Shown: one piece after another, positions 53,783 to 63,755 of the stretch | How positions within the stretch are numbered: the stretch's first letter is position 1 | Layout: each line of letters opens with the position of its first letter | Source of the DNA: Spirilliplanes yamanashiensis | GTDB taxonomy: Bacteria; Actinomycetota; Actinomycetes; Mycobacteriales; Micromonosporaceae | Length of the DNA: 64,000 nt | Direction: 5' to 3' | NCBI RefSeq assembly: GCF_016863475.1 | Contig: NZ_BOOY01000030.1 | Span: 1-64,000, forward strand | Made by a program: the position numbers and the translations under genes | The notes under the pieces: generated by a model | Database searches by the model: none | Seen by the model: the letters and a program-made list of their open reading frames with translations, nothing else | What the model was told of the DNA's origin: nothing

Positions 53783-55311
53783 CGTTCCCCGATGTCCGTG
53801 AACGCGGCGCCGGTCGAGTCCGGCGTGGCGTTCCACTTCTGGATGCGGTCGCCGTTGCACGGCTTCAGGCCCGCCTTGTCGGCCTGCTGCCAGGCCGGCG
53901 CCTCCGGCAGCGGCTGCAGGCACAGCCCGGCGTACGCGCCGGTGCCCTCGATCCGGTACGCCTCGGTGTACGACGCGGTGTCGGGCCCGCGCACCAGCCA
54001 CGTGGTGCGCTCCGACGAACTGGTGCCGCACGGCTGGACCGAAACCAGCAGCGGCGGCGGCCCCACCGGCGACGCCGGCGCCGTGACGCAGTGCCGGCCC
54101 TGCGGCGCCACCGTCGAGATGGTGCCCACGCCGTCCGGCAGGTCCCACTGCTGGTTCCAGTCCCGGTCGGCCGGGTCCGGCGTCTGCTTGCACGGGAACA
54201 CGACCTCGTACGGGATCGTCACGTCCATGTTGGTGACGTCGAAGCACCGGCCGAACTGCTCGAAGTTCGCCAGCTGCTTCGTCACCGGCAGCCCGGCGGC
54301 GCCCGCCCCGACCGCCGGGTCCGGCACCCACGTCTGGTAGCCGTTGGGGAAGTCGGTGTTGCAGGCCGAGTTGCCGTTGCCGAGCCCGCCCGAGGTGTCG
54401 TTGAGCACCACCCGGCTGCCCGGGGTGTCCGGCTTCTCGACGTTGAAGCAGTAGGTGTTCAACTTCTTGCCGTCGCTGGTGCCGAAGAACCCGCTGGCGT
54501 AGTTGAAGCTCCACTGCTGCCGCATCAGCGTCGTCGCGCCGCACTGCTGCAGCTTGACCGGCTTCTTCGCCGACTGCGTCGGGCCGGCGTCCAGGCACAG
54601 CCCGTTCGGGTACAGCGTCGGGTCGGCCGTGACCAGGCTGATCGTCAGGTTGGGCTGGTAGCCCCACTTCTGCTGCGGCAGCGGGCTGCCGTCGGCGGCG
54701 GTGGCGCACGGCTGCATCAGCACGTCCGTGCCGGGCACCGGGGTCAGGCCCGCGTCCATGCACAGGTCGTAGGTGGCGCCGGCCCCCTTCCAGACGTGCA
54801 TCTGCCCGCCCGGCATGTTGCCCTTGCGCAGGCTCTTGAACGCGTAGGTGCCGAACAGGGTGCGCCGGTAGCCGCTGACGGCTTCCGTGCCCACCGACAC
54901 CACGTAGGCGTACTTGGGCACGACGTTCGTGCAGGTCACGCCGTTGGCGGCGACCCATGCGGCGCTGCGCCCGGCCGGGTCCTGCGACAGGTACGTGACC
55001 GACGCCCGGAACGTCGCCGAACTCTGCCCCACCGACCCGGTCACCTGCGGCGCCGTGCCGGTCGTGTCGCACGGCAGCAGCGACACCACCCCGTTGCCGT
55101 CGGTGTCCCGCGCGGCGCGCAGGTTCGCCAGCGCGCTCGCCAGCCCCGTGCGGGCCGCCTGCAACGCGACCACCCGGCTGCGCTCCACCCGGGTCGCCGC
55201 GACCAGCTGCAGGGTGCCGGTGAGCAGCGCCAGGCTCAGCCCGGCGCCCACGATCGCCAGCAGCGACGCCAGCGCCAGCGACCCCTCGTCGTCACGCCAC
55301 CGCAGGCTCAT
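53779..55311 (-). CDS. Minor pilin-like protein (PilX position) with ricin-type lectin region
   Basis: This 510-residue protein starts with MSLRWRDDEGSLALASLLAIVGAGLSLALL, a pilin/PilX-like hydrophobic N-terminal helix. There is no canonical Gly-Phe/Met-Thr-Leu-Ile-Glu site, although DDEG|SLAL is compatible. Residues about 160-505 contain repeated ricin-type QxW lectin features: QQKWGYQ, RQQWSFN, NQQWDLP, and several Cys-bounded units such as DLCMDAG, GLCLDAG, GRCFDVT and GLCLQPL. A carbohydrate-binding tip pilin is the natural reading. Overlaps ATGA with both neighbours. Confidence 0.8.
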   Translation of the reverse strand: MSLRWRDDEGSLALASLLAIVGAGLSLALLTGTLQLVAATRVERSRVVALQAARTGLASALANLRAARDTDGNGVVSLLPCDTTGTAPQVTGSVGQSSATFRASVTYLSQDPAGRSAAWVAANGVTCTNVVPKYAYVVSVGTEAVSGYRRTLFGTYAFKSLRKGNMPGGQMHVWKGAGATYDLCMDAGLTPVPGTDVLMQPCATAADGSPLPQQKWGYQPNLTISLVTADPTLYPNGLCLDAGPTQSAKKPVKLQQCGATTLMRQQWSFNYASGFFGTSDGKKLNTYCFNVEKPDTPGSRVVLNDTSGGLGNGNSACNTDFPNGYQTWVPDPAVGAGAAGLPVTKQLANFEQFGRCFDVTNMDVTIPYEVVFPCKQTPDPADRDWNQQWDLPDGVGTISTVAPQGRHCVTAPASPVGPPPLLVSVQPCGTSSSERTTWLVRGPDTASYTEAYRIEGTGAYAGLCLQPLPEAPAWQQADKAGLKPCNGDRIQKWNATPDSTGAAFTDIGER

Positions 55312-55967
55312 GGCCGCCCCAGCGAGGGGCAGACGCCGTCGGAGGCCGTGCCGACGCCGGTGTTCAGCGCGGTGAACGTGAACGATGCCTGCCGCCGGCT
55401 CGCCGTCGCCCCCGCCCCGGCGCTCAGCGTCAGCGTCACGCCGAGCTGCTGGTGCGGCGCCCCCGCCTCGCTGGCCAGGGTGCGGGTGAACGCGCGCGGC
55501 GTCGTCACGTGCGAGGCGAGCGTCTGCCAGCCGCTGACCGGCCCGCTGTCGCGCCGGAACCGGCTCTGCAGCAGCCCCGACGCCGACAGCCGCAGCTGCG
55601 TGCACCGCACCACCTCGGTGTTGCTGATGACGTACTCGACGTACGAGTCGCCGCCCGCCGTGCCCGGCAGGCTTATCCCGGAGGCGTACCGGATGTCCCG
55701 GTCCAGGCGCAGGAACGCCTGGTGCAGCTGAGTCTGGGCGACGCCGAGGGACTCGCTGCGCTGGGCGGTGCGGTACAGCTGGGTGAGCCCGGCGCCGAAC
55801 AGCGCCATCACGATCGTCATCACGCCGAGCGTGACGAGCACCTCCATGAGCGTCAGCCCGTCGTCGGCGCCACCCGTCCGCGGCGCACGCTCCGGCGCGC
55901 CGGGCGCACCGGCGGACGTCCCGGGGCGGGGCGTCCCGGGGCGGGGCGGCGCGGCGGAGGCGGGCAC
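55308..55967 (-). CDS. Prepilin-like protein, PilW-type
   Basis: This 219-residue protein has a Pro/Ala/Gly-rich leader of about 36 residues followed by the prepilin site DDG|LTLMEVLVTLGVMTIVMAL, with Glu at mature position 5. The C-terminal globular part is Ser/Thr-rich with a few cysteines. It is the first gene of the three-gene prepilin operon. GTG 55967 has GGAG 6 nt upstream; the leader is longer than usual for type IV prepilins (6-25 residues). Confidence 0.82.
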   Translation of the reverse strand: MPASAAPPRPGTPRPGTSAGAPGAPERAPRTGGADDGLTLMEVLVTLGVMTIVMALFGAGLTQLYRTAQRSESLGVAQTQLHQAFLRLDRDIRYASGISLPGTAGGDSYVEYVISNTEVVRCTQLRLSASGLLQSRFRRDSGPVSGWQTLASHVTTPRAFTRTLASEAGAPHQQLGVTLTLSAGAGATASRRQASFTFTALNTGVGTASDGVCPSLGRP

Positions 55968-56091
55968 GGCGGACTCCAGGGTCTCGGACTGCCTGGACCT
56001 TCGGCGGCCGCCGCCCCCGCCTGAGGAGTTCGACCGCCGGTGCGCCCCGTCACGCCGTCGGTGACCAGCGGCCCGGCAGCGGCCGCATGCC

Positions 56092-57315
56092 TCAGCCCCG
56101 CCCGGTGTGCCGTGCGGCGAACGCCATCAGGTCGCGCCGCTCGATCGCCGCCGCCATCAGGTCGGGGAACGCGTCCGGGGTGCAGGCGAACGCGGGCACC
56201 CCCAGCGCCGCCAGCGCGGCCGCGTTGTCGTGGTCGTAGGCGGGGGCGCCCTCGTCCGACAGCGCCAGCAGCGTGATCACCTGCACGCCCGCCGCGGTCA
56301 GCTCGGCGACCCGGCGCAGCATCTGCTCGCGCACGCCGCCCTCGTACAGGTCGCTGATCAGCACGAAGATCGTGTCGCGGGGCCGGGTGACGAGCTGCTG
56401 GCCGTACGCCAGGGCCCGGTTGATGTCGGTGCCGCCGCCGAGCTGGGTGCCGAACAGCACCTCGACCGGGTCGCCGAGCTGGTCGGTGAGGTCGACGACG
56501 GCGGTGTCGAACACGACCAGCGACGTGCGCAGCGACCGCATCGACGCCAGCACCGCCGCGAACACCCCCGAGTACACCACCGACGCCGCCATCGAGCCGG
56601 ACTGGTCGACGCACAGCACCACGTCGCGCTGCACGGCGGTGCTGCGCCGCCCGTACCCGACGAGCCGCTCCGGGATGACCGTCCTCAGCTCCGGCTGGTA
56701 GTGGCGCAGGTTGGCGCGGATCGTGCGGTCCCAGTCGATGTCGGCGTGCCGGGGCCGGGCGATGCGGGTGGCCCGGTTGAGCGCGCCCGACACCGCCGCC
56801 ACGGTCTTCTGCGCCACCCGCTTCTCCAGGTCGTCGACGACCGTGCGGACCACCTGGCGGGCCGCGTCCTTCGTCGCGTCCGGCATGACGCCGGTCAGCG
56901 ACAGCAGCGTGCCGACCAGGTGCACGTCCGGCTCGACCGCGGCCAGCATCTCCGGCTCCAGCAGCAGCCGGGTCAGGTTGAGCCGCTCGATCGCGTCGGC
57001 CTGCATCACCTGCACCACCGTGCTGGGGAAGTGCTCCCGGATGTCACCGAGCCAGCGCGCCACCCGCGGCGCCGACGCGGCCAGGTTGCCCGCCCGCCGC
57101 CGGCCGCCGTCGCCGCCCCGCTCGGGCGCGCCGTCGCCGCGGTCGTACAGCGCCGCCAGCGCGGCGTCGGCCCCGGCGTCGGCCCCGGACGGTTGCGCGA
57201 ACTGCTCGCCGGCCGCCGCGCCGAGCAGCATCCGCCACCGCCGCAGCCGCTCCGGGTCGCTCGCCGGTCCCGTCGTCATCGCCGGTCCCGTCGTCATCGC
57301 AGGGTCCGTCGTCAT
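56092..57315 (-). CDS. VWA-domain (MIDAS) protein of the MoxR-linked operon
   Basis: This 407-residue protein has a helical N-terminal half (about 85-215) and a C-terminal von Willebrand A domain with the metal-ion-dependent adhesion motif DQSGSMAAS near residues 237-245. The further MIDAS Thr/Asp in GGGTDINRAL and LISDLYEGG follows. The N-terminus reads [19 protein letters not shown], three short repeats that give alternative ATG starts. It is the last gene of the operon; its ATG overlaps the DUF5682 stop (ATGA). MoxR-VWA pairs work as ATP-driven remodelling or metal-insertion machines; the client here is unknown. Confidence 0.9.
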   Translation of the reverse strand: MTTDPAMTTGPAMTTGPASDPERLRRWRMLLGAAAGEQFAQPSGADAGADAALAALYDRGDGAPERGGDGGRRRAGNLAASAPRVARWLGDIREHFPSTVVQVMQADAIERLNLTRLLLEPEMLAAVEPDVHLVGTLLSLTGVMPDATKDAARQVVRTVVDDLEKRVAQKTVAAVSGALNRATRIARPRHADIDWDRTIRANLRHYQPELRTVIPERLVGYGRRSTAVQRDVVLCVDQSGSMAASVVYSGVFAAVLASMRSLRTSLVVFDTAVVDLTDQLGDPVEVLFGTQLGGGTDINRALAYGQQLVTRPRDTIFVLISDLYEGGVREQMLRRVAELTAAGVQVITLLALSDEGAPAYDHDNAAALAALGVPAFACTPDAFPDLMAAAIERRDLMAFAARHTGRG

Positions 57316-59789
57316 CGCAGCTCCCGTCCCAGCAGCAGGCTCAGCGTCGGCAGCACCGCGGCCGCCCGGTCCAGGTCCGGCGCGCCCGGCCCGGCCGCCG
57401 CCCGCGCCGCCCCACCGGCCACGCGGTCACCGATGGCCCGCCGCTCCCCCGCCGCGAACGCCCCGAACGTGCGCCGCAGCAGCGGCAGCACCGACGTGAA
57501 CGCGTCGGGGTCGATGTCCGCCACCCAGGCGTCCACCAGCTCCAGCAGCGCCGGGTCGTGCACCAGCAGCAGCCCGCCGCCGGCCAGGAACCCCTCCACC
57601 CACGCCGCCGCGTGCGCCGGCGTGCCACCCACCGTCAGCGGCAGCCCCAGCCGCCGCCGCACCTCCGCCGCGCCGAGGCGCCCCGCGTCGTGCAGCAGCC
57701 GGGTCAGCCGCCCGGCGAGCAGCCCGTGCAGGTCGTCGCGGCCGGCCAGCCCCTCCAGGGTGTCCAGCCAGCGCTCCCGCAACGCGTCGTCGGCGAGCAG
57801 CCCCAGCACCGCGTGCACCGCGTCCACGTGGGTGCGCAGCTCCGCCGCCGACGCGTCCGACAGCGCCGTCACCGCCGCGGGCAGCCCCGCGCACACCCGC
57901 GTCACCAGCCGCGCCGTCACCCCGGCCAGCCCGCCCGCGTCGGTGTTGCGCACGTCGCCGTAGCGCAGCGTCCGCGCCAGCGACGGCACGGCCGCCATCA
58001 GGTGCGCCACGTCCGCGTCGAGCGCGGCCTTCGCGTCCAGCGCGGTCAGGACCGGTGGGTACGCCTGCGTCAGGTCGCCCAGCAGGCACACCTCCACCAG
58101 CGCCGTCACGTCCGCGAGCGTCTCCGCCCCGGCGGCCGACTCCGCCACCCGCGCCGTCGCCGCCGCCTCCACCGTCGTGCCGTACGCGCTGGCGTCCACC
58201 AACTGCACCGCGAACTCCGGCTCCCACCGCAGCCGCCACTGCTCCCGGAACGTGCCCGTCGTGCCGCCCCGGTTCTCCGGCACCCCCCACGCCACCCCCA
58301 GGCTGCGCAACCGGTGCAGCAGCCGGCTGCGCCCCAGGTCCGTCTCCTTGCGCAGGTCCAGGTCCAGCTCCCGGTCCAGAGCCTCGGGCCGCAACCGCAG
58401 CCGCCGCTGTGCCGCCGCCACGTCCCGCGCCAGCGGCACCGCCGGCATGTCGTCCGGCACCGCCCCGAGCCGCTCGCCCACCACCAGCCGCCGGTCCACC
58501 AGCTCTCGCCGCAGCCGGTCGCCCTCGCACAGCACCGCCTCGGTCGCCTCGGTCAGCTCCGCCAGCCCGGCCAGCGGCCGCCCCCGCAACGTCGCCAGCG
58601 CCTCCGCCAGCCGCGTCGCCTCGATCACGTGCGCCGACGACGTGGGCGTGCCCTCCTCCCGCAGCACCCGGGCCGCCCCCACCAGCCACCGCGGCACCAC
58701 CTCGTCGCCGGTGGTGAACAGGTGGTGGTACCAGCCCGGCGACCGCACCCCCGCCGCGTACCCCTGCCACGACGCCAGCCGCCCGTACGTCCACGGCACC
58801 CACGTGAACGTCACCTTCGCCTTGCGCCGCCCCTTCAGCAGCGCGGCGTCGGCGGCCGCCGTGACCCGCCGCGTCAACGCCGGCACGTGCCACGCCCCGC
58901 ACACCACGGCGACCTCCTCGTGGGTGCGCCGCACCTGTCGCAGCACGGTGCGCATGTGCGCCTCCCGCACCAGGTCGTCGGGGTCCTCGGGGGAACCGTC
59001 GCGGATCGCGGCCATGGCCTCGGCGATGGCCTCGAAGGCGGGGGCGCCCCGGTGCTCGACGACGTCCTCCCACCACCGCTCGGCGTCGTCGTAGCCGGCC
59101 GCGGCGGCCAGCTCCCCGATGGGATCGACGGGCCGCACCCGCCGCCGGGCGGCCGGGTCCTCCGGCCCGTCCGGGGCCGGCGACAGGCCGGGTTGGCCGT
59201 GCTCGGCCGTGTGCTCATGCCCGGCCGAGGGGTCAGGCCCGGCCGAGGGGTCAGAGCCGGCCGAGGGGTCAGGCCCGGCCGAGGGGTCAGAGCCGGCCGA
59301 GGGGTCAGAGCCGGCCAAGGGGTCAGAGCCGGCCGAGGGGTCAGGCCCCTCGGACCCGGAGCCGGGCCCGCCGGGTGAGTCAGGGCCACCGGCGGAGGGA
59401 TCCAGCCCGGAGGGCGCGGCGGAGGGGTCGGGCGGCGCGGCAGGGCCCGGCGGTGGGGCCAGGCGGCCGTCCGGGGTGGCGGCGCGGTAGGCGTACGGGA
59501 GGTCGAAGAAGCGGACCGGGACGCCGTGCGCCACCGCCCAGCGCAGCGCCTGCCACTCCGGGGAGAAGACCGCGAAGGGCCAGAACGCGGCCCGCCGCGG
59601 GTCGTCGGCGGCGTAGCCGAGGAGGGCGACCGGGGGTTCCAGGCCGGCGCCCGCCCAGCGGACCAGGTCGTCGGCCTCGGGTGGGCCCTCGATGAGCACG
59701 ATGGTGGGTTGCTGGGCGTCGAGGGCGCGCAGCACCGCCCGGGCGGAGCCGGGGCCGTGGTGGCGGATGCCGTAGAAGCGCTCAGGCAT
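57312..59789 (-). CDS. DUF5682 protein (ChaN/EreA/TIKI-like fold)
   Basis: This 825-residue protein starts [20 protein letters not shown], with [16 protein letters not shown] following and [15 protein letters not shown] later (about residues 295-305). These His/Glu motifs are those of the ChaN/EreA/TIKI family, whose known members are esterases or metal-dependent peptidases. Residues about 145-260 are a Pro/Asp/Ser/Gly spacer containing an 18-bp minisatellite. The C-terminal half (about 400-825) is alpha-helical, Arg/Ala/Leu-rich and not recognised. I chose ATG 59789; it overlaps the MoxR gene end by 8 bases. It is the third gene of a four-gene operon, and a catalytic role on a target held by MoxR/VWA is inferred. 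Confidence 0.85.
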   Translation of the reverse strand: MPERFYGIRHHGPGSARAVLRALDAQQPTIVLIEGPPEADDLVRWAGAGLEPPVALLGYAADDPRRAAFWPFAVFSPEWQALRWAVAHGVPVRFFDLPYAYRAATPDGRLAPPPGPAAPPDPSAAPSGLDPSAGGPDSPGGPGSGSEGPDPSAGSDPLAGSDPSAGSDPSAGPDPSAGSDPSAGPDPSAGHEHTAEHGQPGLSPAPDGPEDPAARRRVRPVDPIGELAAAAGYDDAERWWEDVVEHRGAPAFEAIAEAMAAIRDGSPEDPDDLVREAHMRTVLRQVRRTHEEVAVVCGAWHVPALTRRVTAAADAALLKGRRKAKVTFTWVPWTYGRLASWQGYAAGVRSPGWYHHLFTTGDEVVPRWLVGAARVLREEGTPTSSAHVIEATRLAEALATLRGRPLAGLAELTEATEAVLCEGDRLRRELVDRRLVVGERLGAVPDDMPAVPLARDVAAAQRRLRLRPEALDRELDLDLRKETDLGRSRLLHRLRSLGVAWGVPENRGGTTGTFREQWRLRWEPEFAVQLVDASAYGTTVEAAATARVAESAAGAETLADVTALVEVCLLGDLTQAYPPVLTALDAKAALDADVAHLMAAVPSLARTLRYGDVRNTDAGGLAGVTARLVTRVCAGLPAAVTALSDASAAELRTHVDAVHAVLGLLADDALRERWLDTLEGLAGRDDLHGLLAGRLTRLLHDAGRLGAAEVRRRLGLPLTVGGTPAHAAAWVEGFLAGGGLLLVHDPALLELVDAWVADIDPDAFTSVLPLLRRTFGAFAAGERRAIGDRVAGGAARAAAGPGAPDLDRAAAVLPTLSLLLGRELR
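59221..59346 (-). repeat. 18-bp minisatellite, seven units, inside the DUF5682 gene
   Basis: Seven 18-bp units, in plus-strand reading CCGGCCGAGGGGTCAGAG or ...GGC, encode repeated six-residue units alternating SDPSAG and PDPSAG. The units differ mainly at the last two bases, plus one A for G. Being a multiple of 3, copy-number change would not break the frame. It is a protein spacer, not a CRISPR or noncoding array. Confidence 0.9.
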
Positions 59790-60843
59790 CGCGGGCGGCG
59801 CGGTAGAAGTCGCGCCAGTCGGGGCGCTCGCGGACGACGGTCTCCAGGTATTCGCGCCAGACGACGGCGTCGGAGACCGGGTCCTTGACGACGGCGCCGA
59901 CGATGCCGGACGCGACGTCGGCGGGGCGCAGGACACCGTCGCCGAAGTGGGCGGCCAGGGCCATGCCGTTGGTGACGACGCTGATGGCCTCGGCGGTGGA
60001 CAGGCTGCCGGTGGGGGCCTTGAGCCGGGTGCGGCCGTCCTCGGTGAGGCCGTTGCGCAGCTCGCGGAAGACGGTGACGACGCGGCGGATCTCGTCGAGG
60101 GCGGCGGGGACGTCGGGCAGGTCGAGGGAGCGGCCGAGCTGGGCGACGCGGCGGGCGACGATGTCGACCTCCTCGTCGGCCGAGGCGGGCACCGGCAGCA
60201 CGACGGTGTTGAAGCGGCGGCGCAGGGCGCTGGACAGCTCGTTGACGCCGCGGTCGCGGTCGTTGGCGGTGGCGATGACGTTGAAGCCGCGCTGCGCCTG
60301 GACCTCGGTGCCGAGCTCGGGCACGGGCAGGGTCTTCTCGCTGAGGATGGTGATGAGGGCGTCCTGCACGTCGGACGGCACCCGGGTGAGTTCCTCGACG
60401 CGGGCGATGGCGCCGGTCTCCATGGCGCGCATGACGGGGCTGGGCACGAGCGCGGCGGGCGACGGGCCGTCGGCGAGCAGGCGGGCGTAGTTCCAGCCGT
60501 ACCGGATGGCCTCCTCGGCGGTGCCGGCGGTGCCCTGCACGAGCAGGGTGGAGTCGCCGCTGACGGCGGCGGCGAGGTGCTCGGAGACCCAGGTCTTGGC
60601 GGTGCCGGGCACGCCGAGCAGCAGCAGCGCCCGGTCGGTGGCGAGGGTGGCGACGGCGACCTCGACGAGCCGGCGCGGGCCCACGTACTTGGGGCTGATC
60701 TTGGCGCCGTCGCCGAGCAGGTACGTCACGACGGCCTGCGGCGACAGCCGCCACCCGGGCGGGCGGGGGCGGTCGTCGGCGGCGGCGAGCGCGGCCAGCT
60801 CGTCGGCGTACTGCTGCTCGGCGTGCGGTCGCAGCGCGGTCAT
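59782..60843 (-). CDS. MoxR-family AAA+ ATPase
   Basis: This 353-residue ATPase has Walker [13 protein letters not shown] near residues 76-87, Walker B-like [11 protein letters not shown], sensor-1 [15 protein letters not shown], the arginine finger in SSALRRRFN, and a C-terminal lid domain (about 230-350). It is the second gene of the operon: the ATG at 60843 overlaps the SWIM protein stop by 4 bases, and the stop lies inside the DUF5682 gene. MoxR ATPases act as hexameric chaperones on VWA-bound clients. The downstream VWA gene completes the pair. Confidence 0.93.
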   Translation of the reverse strand: MTALRPHAEQQYADELAALAAADDRPRPPGWRLSPQAVVTYLLGDGAKISPKYVGPRRLVEVAVATLATDRALLLLGVPGTAKTWVSEHLAAAVSGDSTLLVQGTAGTAEEAIRYGWNYARLLADGPSPAALVPSPVMRAMETGAIARVEELTRVPSDVQDALITILSEKTLPVPELGTEVQAQRGFNVIATANDRDRGVNELSSALRRRFNTVVLPVPASADEEVDIVARRVAQLGRSLDLPDVPAALDEIRRVVTVFRELRNGLTEDGRTRLKAPTGSLSTAEAISVVTNGMALAAHFGDGVLRPADVASGIVGAVVKDPVSDAVVWREYLETVVRERPDWRDFYRAARDA

Positions 60844-63671
60844 CGGAGCTCCTCGTGCATGTCGTGGCGGAAGGTGAGGACGGCGGCGAGCTGGGCGACG
60901 GGCCGCAGGCGGGCGTCGCCGACGCCGGCGGTGGCGAGGCGGTCGGCGAGCGCCCGGGCGGCGGTGTGCGCGGCGGGCGGCATGGTGGTGGCGACCTGGC
61001 GGCACAGGTGGCCGAGCTGCCAGGCCTGCTCGTCGGTGCGGGCGCGGCCCTCGACGACGCGCAGCACGGCCTCGGCGAGCCCGGCGGGCCACCGGCCGCG
61101 GTACGCGGTGAGCAGGTCGCCGCTGAGCGACGGGTCGCGGCGGAACTCGGCGGCGGCCAGCTCGGCGGCCCGGTCGGGCGGCAGCAGCTCGAACAGCGCC
61201 CACAGCAGCTGCCGGTCGGCGGCGTCGCGGGGACGTTCGAGCAGGGCGGGCACGAGGGCGCCGGCCCAGGCGGCGTCGCGTTCGCGGGCGGCGGCGACGG
61301 CCCAGCCGTGCAGCAGGGCGGGGCCGAGGTCGTCGAGGACGGGCAGGGCGACGGCGGCCTGCGGGGTGAGCCGGAACCGGTCGGCCCACACGGCCAGCCC
61401 GGCGGCGCCGACGACGTCGGTGAGCAGGGCGGCCGACGGGCTGGTGCCGCGCGGGGCGCGCGGTTCGACGCCGTCGCGGCGCAGGTCGGGCCCGACGGCG
61501 GCGGGCGGTTCGGCGACGAGGCGGTCGCGGCCGAGCAGCCGCCGCTCGACGCGCACCCAGGCGGCGACGCGGGCGGCCATGCGGTGCTGGTAGCCGGAGC
61601 CGGGCAGGGTGCGCAGCAGGTCGGCGGCGGCCTGGCGGACCTCGCGGCGGCGGTCGTCGAGGGCGTCCTCGAGGAACGCGTCGTCGGCGAGGGACAGCCC
61701 GGTGGCGAGCGCCTCGAGGAAGCGGGCCCGGTCGTGGGCGCTCTCGGCGGCGAAGTGGGCGGCGAGCAGCTCGCGCCCGGCGGCGGGGTCGCGGCGGCGC
61801 AGCCGTTCGAGGTGGGCGGCGCGCTCGCCGACGGTGCCGGTGAGCCAGGCGTCGTCGCCGGCGCCGGCCGCCGCGGCCTCGTCGAGCAGGTACGCCCACG
61901 CGGGCGACTGGGCGGCGAGCCACCGGCCGCGGCGCCCGGCGACCCGGGCGATGTCGGGCCGCAGGGCGGTGGCGCGGCGGCCGGCGTCGAGCAGGGCGGG
62001 CAGCACGCCGGGCGGGACGTGCCGGTCGGCGGGCACCGCGGCGAGCCACTCGGCGAGGATCTCGCCCTGGGCGTGGCCGCCGCCGGGGATGCCGCCGTCG
62101 GCGAGGATGCGGGCGGCGCGGGCGGCGGCGGCCGGCGGCAGCGGCCGGGTGGTCTCGGCGGGCGCCGGGGCGACGGCGGGGTGCCCGGTGCCGGCGGGCC
62201 GGCCGGCGCGGGCGTGGACGGCCGCGGCGGCCGCCGCCTCCAGCAGGCCCGCGGGGGTGCCGGGGTGGCTGCCGACGTGCGGGACGGCCCCGCCGGGCCA
62301 GGGCCGCCGGTCGGTGCCGACGAGGGCGGCCGACAGCAGCTCGGGCGGCAGCTCGGCCGTGCGCGGCCCGCCGCCGGCGTAGGTGTCGGGGGCGGTGACG
62401 AAGGCGCCCTCGGCCCACGCCGACAGCGGCCGCAGCCCATCGCGGCCCAGCTCGGCGGCGACGGTGGCCGGGTGGCCGCCCGCGGCGGCGAGCAGCCACC
62501 AGGGCGTGTCGGTGACCAGCGGCAGCGCGTCGCCCGCCGCGTCGGCCAGGTGGCCGTCGGCGGTGGGCACGACACCGGCCAGCACGACCGGCACCAGGTC
62601 GCGCCAGGGGTCGGCGGCGAGGGCGGCGGCGCGCTCGCGCAGGGCGTCGGCGACGGAGCCGCCCGCCGGGGCCGTCATCGCTCCGGTGGCCTCGACCGCG
62701 CCGAGCAGGGCCCGCTGCGGCCAGGCGCCCGGGTGGTAGTGCAGGCCGGCGGTGAGCTCGGTGCCCGGCGGCGGGTCGGTGGGCAGGCTGCGGCCGGGCG
62801 CGGCGAACGACAGGATGAGCGCGAACCGCCCGGTGCCGGCGCCGCGCAGCCAGGTGCGCCGGGTGGTCAGGGCGTCGTCGATGATCTCGGTGCGGCCGAG
62901 CACCTGCCACCGGTCGTGCACGGCGGGCCCGGCCAGCACGTCCTCGCTCGCCACCGGGAAGCCGATGCGGGTGCGCACGGTGGCGGCGAGGTCGCCGGGC
63001 AGCTGCTCCAGCCGCTCGTGGCCGGCGGCGAGCAGCCGCAGCAGCCCCAGCTCGCCGAGCAGCCGGTCGGCCCAGTGGGCGCCGGAGCCGGGCAGCCGGG
63101 CGAGCCGGCGCACCGCGCCCGCCGCGCCGGGGGCCTGCGCGTCGACGAGGCGGGCGGCCATCGCCTCGTACGGCCGGGGCCCGGTTTGCTCGGCGGCGGC
63201 GAGGCCGTGCCGGACCTGGTCGTCGAGCCAGCGGCGCAGCTCGGCCATGCCGCCGGCGACGCGCTCGGCGCGGCGTTCGGCCCGCTTGGCCACGGCGGCC
63301 GGGTCGGGCGCGGCGGCGGCCTTCGCGGCCGGTTTCGGGGCCGCGGCCCGGCGCTCGCGCCACTCCCGCGCCCACGGCGGGGCCGCCGCCTCCGGCAGGC
63401 CCGCGTCGGACCACCGCAGCAGCAGCCCGACGACGTGCTTGCAGGGGAATTTGCGGCTGGGGCACGAGCACCGGTACGCCGGCCCGGCCGGGTCGACGCA
63501 CACCTGGTAGGGGTTGCGGCCGCTGCCGCGCGCCTCGCCCCACAGCCCCTCGTCGTCGGCCCCCGCCGAGACCCACGCGGCCGGGCCGCTCAGCGCCCGG
63601 CCGGCCCGCTGCGACGACGCGTCGGGGGCGAGGGCGAGGGCCTGGGCGGGCGACCAGCGTTCGAGGGGCAC
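60840..63671 (-). CDS. SWIM zinc-finger / DUF5691 fusion protein
   Basis: This 943-residue protein has a SWIM zinc finger at the N-terminus: CxCx6CxH with Cys68, Cys70, Cys77 and His79 in [20 protein letters not shown], normally a nucleic-acid or protein-binding module. A basic Ala/Arg region (about 100-145), a mixed alpha/beta segment (about 220-400) and a long helical DUF5691 region (about 420-943) with HEAT-like helices follow. In other actinobacteria SWIM and DUF5691 proteins are often separate neighbours in this operon, so a fusion is likely here. The GTG at 63671 lies 6 nt after a TAGGTT -10. It is the first gene of the MoxR operon. Confidence 0.85.
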   Translation of the reverse strand: MPLERWSPAQALALAPDASSQRAGRALSGPAAWVSAGADDEGLWGEARGSGRNPYQVCVDPAGPAYRCSCPSRKFPCKHVVGLLLRWSDAGLPEAAAPPWAREWRERRAAAPKPAAKAAAAPDPAAVAKRAERRAERVAGGMAELRRWLDDQVRHGLAAAEQTGPRPYEAMAARLVDAQAPGAAGAVRRLARLPGSGAHWADRLLGELGLLRLLAAGHERLEQLPGDLAATVRTRIGFPVASEDVLAGPAVHDRWQVLGRTEIIDDALTTRRTWLRGAGTGRFALILSFAAPGRSLPTDPPPGTELTAGLHYHPGAWPQRALLGAVEATGAMTAPAGGSVADALRERAAALAADPWRDLVPVVLAGVVPTADGHLADAAGDALPLVTDTPWWLLAAAGGHPATVAAELGRDGLRPLSAWAEGAFVTAPDTYAGGGPRTAELPPELLSAALVGTDRRPWPGGAVPHVGSHPGTPAGLLEAAAAAAVHARAGRPAGTGHPAVAPAPAETTRPLPPAAAARAARILADGGIPGGGHAQGEILAEWLAAVPADRHVPPGVLPALLDAGRRATALRPDIARVAGRRGRWLAAQSPAWAYLLDEAAAAGAGDDAWLTGTVGERAAHLERLRRRDPAAGRELLAAHFAAESAHDRARFLEALATGLSLADDAFLEDALDDRRREVRQAAADLLRTLPGSGYQHRMAARVAAWVRVERRLLGRDRLVAEPPAAVGPDLRRDGVEPRAPRGTSPSAALLTDVVGAAGLAVWADRFRLTPQAAVALPVLDDLGPALLHGWAVAAARERDAAWAGALVPALLERPRDAADRQLLWALFELLPPDRAAELAAAEFRRDPSLSGDLLTAYRGRWPAGLAEAVLRVVEGRARTDEQAWQLGHLCRQVATTMPPAAHTAARALADRLATAGVGDARLRPVAQLAAVLTFRHDMHEELR

Positions 63672-63683
63672 CCCGACAACCTA
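63669..63683 (-). promoter_or_regulatory. Leaderless operon promoter: -10 TAGGTT, 6 nt before GTG
   Basis: On the minus strand TAGGTT (63683-63678), GTCGGG, then the GTG of the SWIM/DUF5691 gene. The -10 is identical to the one before the acyltransferase gene at 2774. There is no Shine-Dalgarno. Confidence 0.55.
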
Positions 63684-63716
63684 GACACCGGGTACGACAT
63701 CACCCGGCAGGCACGA

Positions 63717-63744
63717 CCGGCGGCGGACGCACGTCCACCGCCGG
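63717..63744 (-). terminator. Terminator hairpin downstream of the glgX-like gene
   Basis: A 12-bp stem with one mismatch (CCGGCGGCGGAC at 63717-63728, GTCCACCGCCGG at 63733-63744) and a GCAC loop starts 11 bases after the glgX-like stop on the minus strand. Confidence 0.7.
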
Positions 63745-63755
63745 CCGTGGCGACG

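Noticed and set aside
59221-59346. Regular 18-bp repeats considered as CRISPR
   Set aside because: No unique spacers, unit too short, and the whole array is in frame inside a protein gene.
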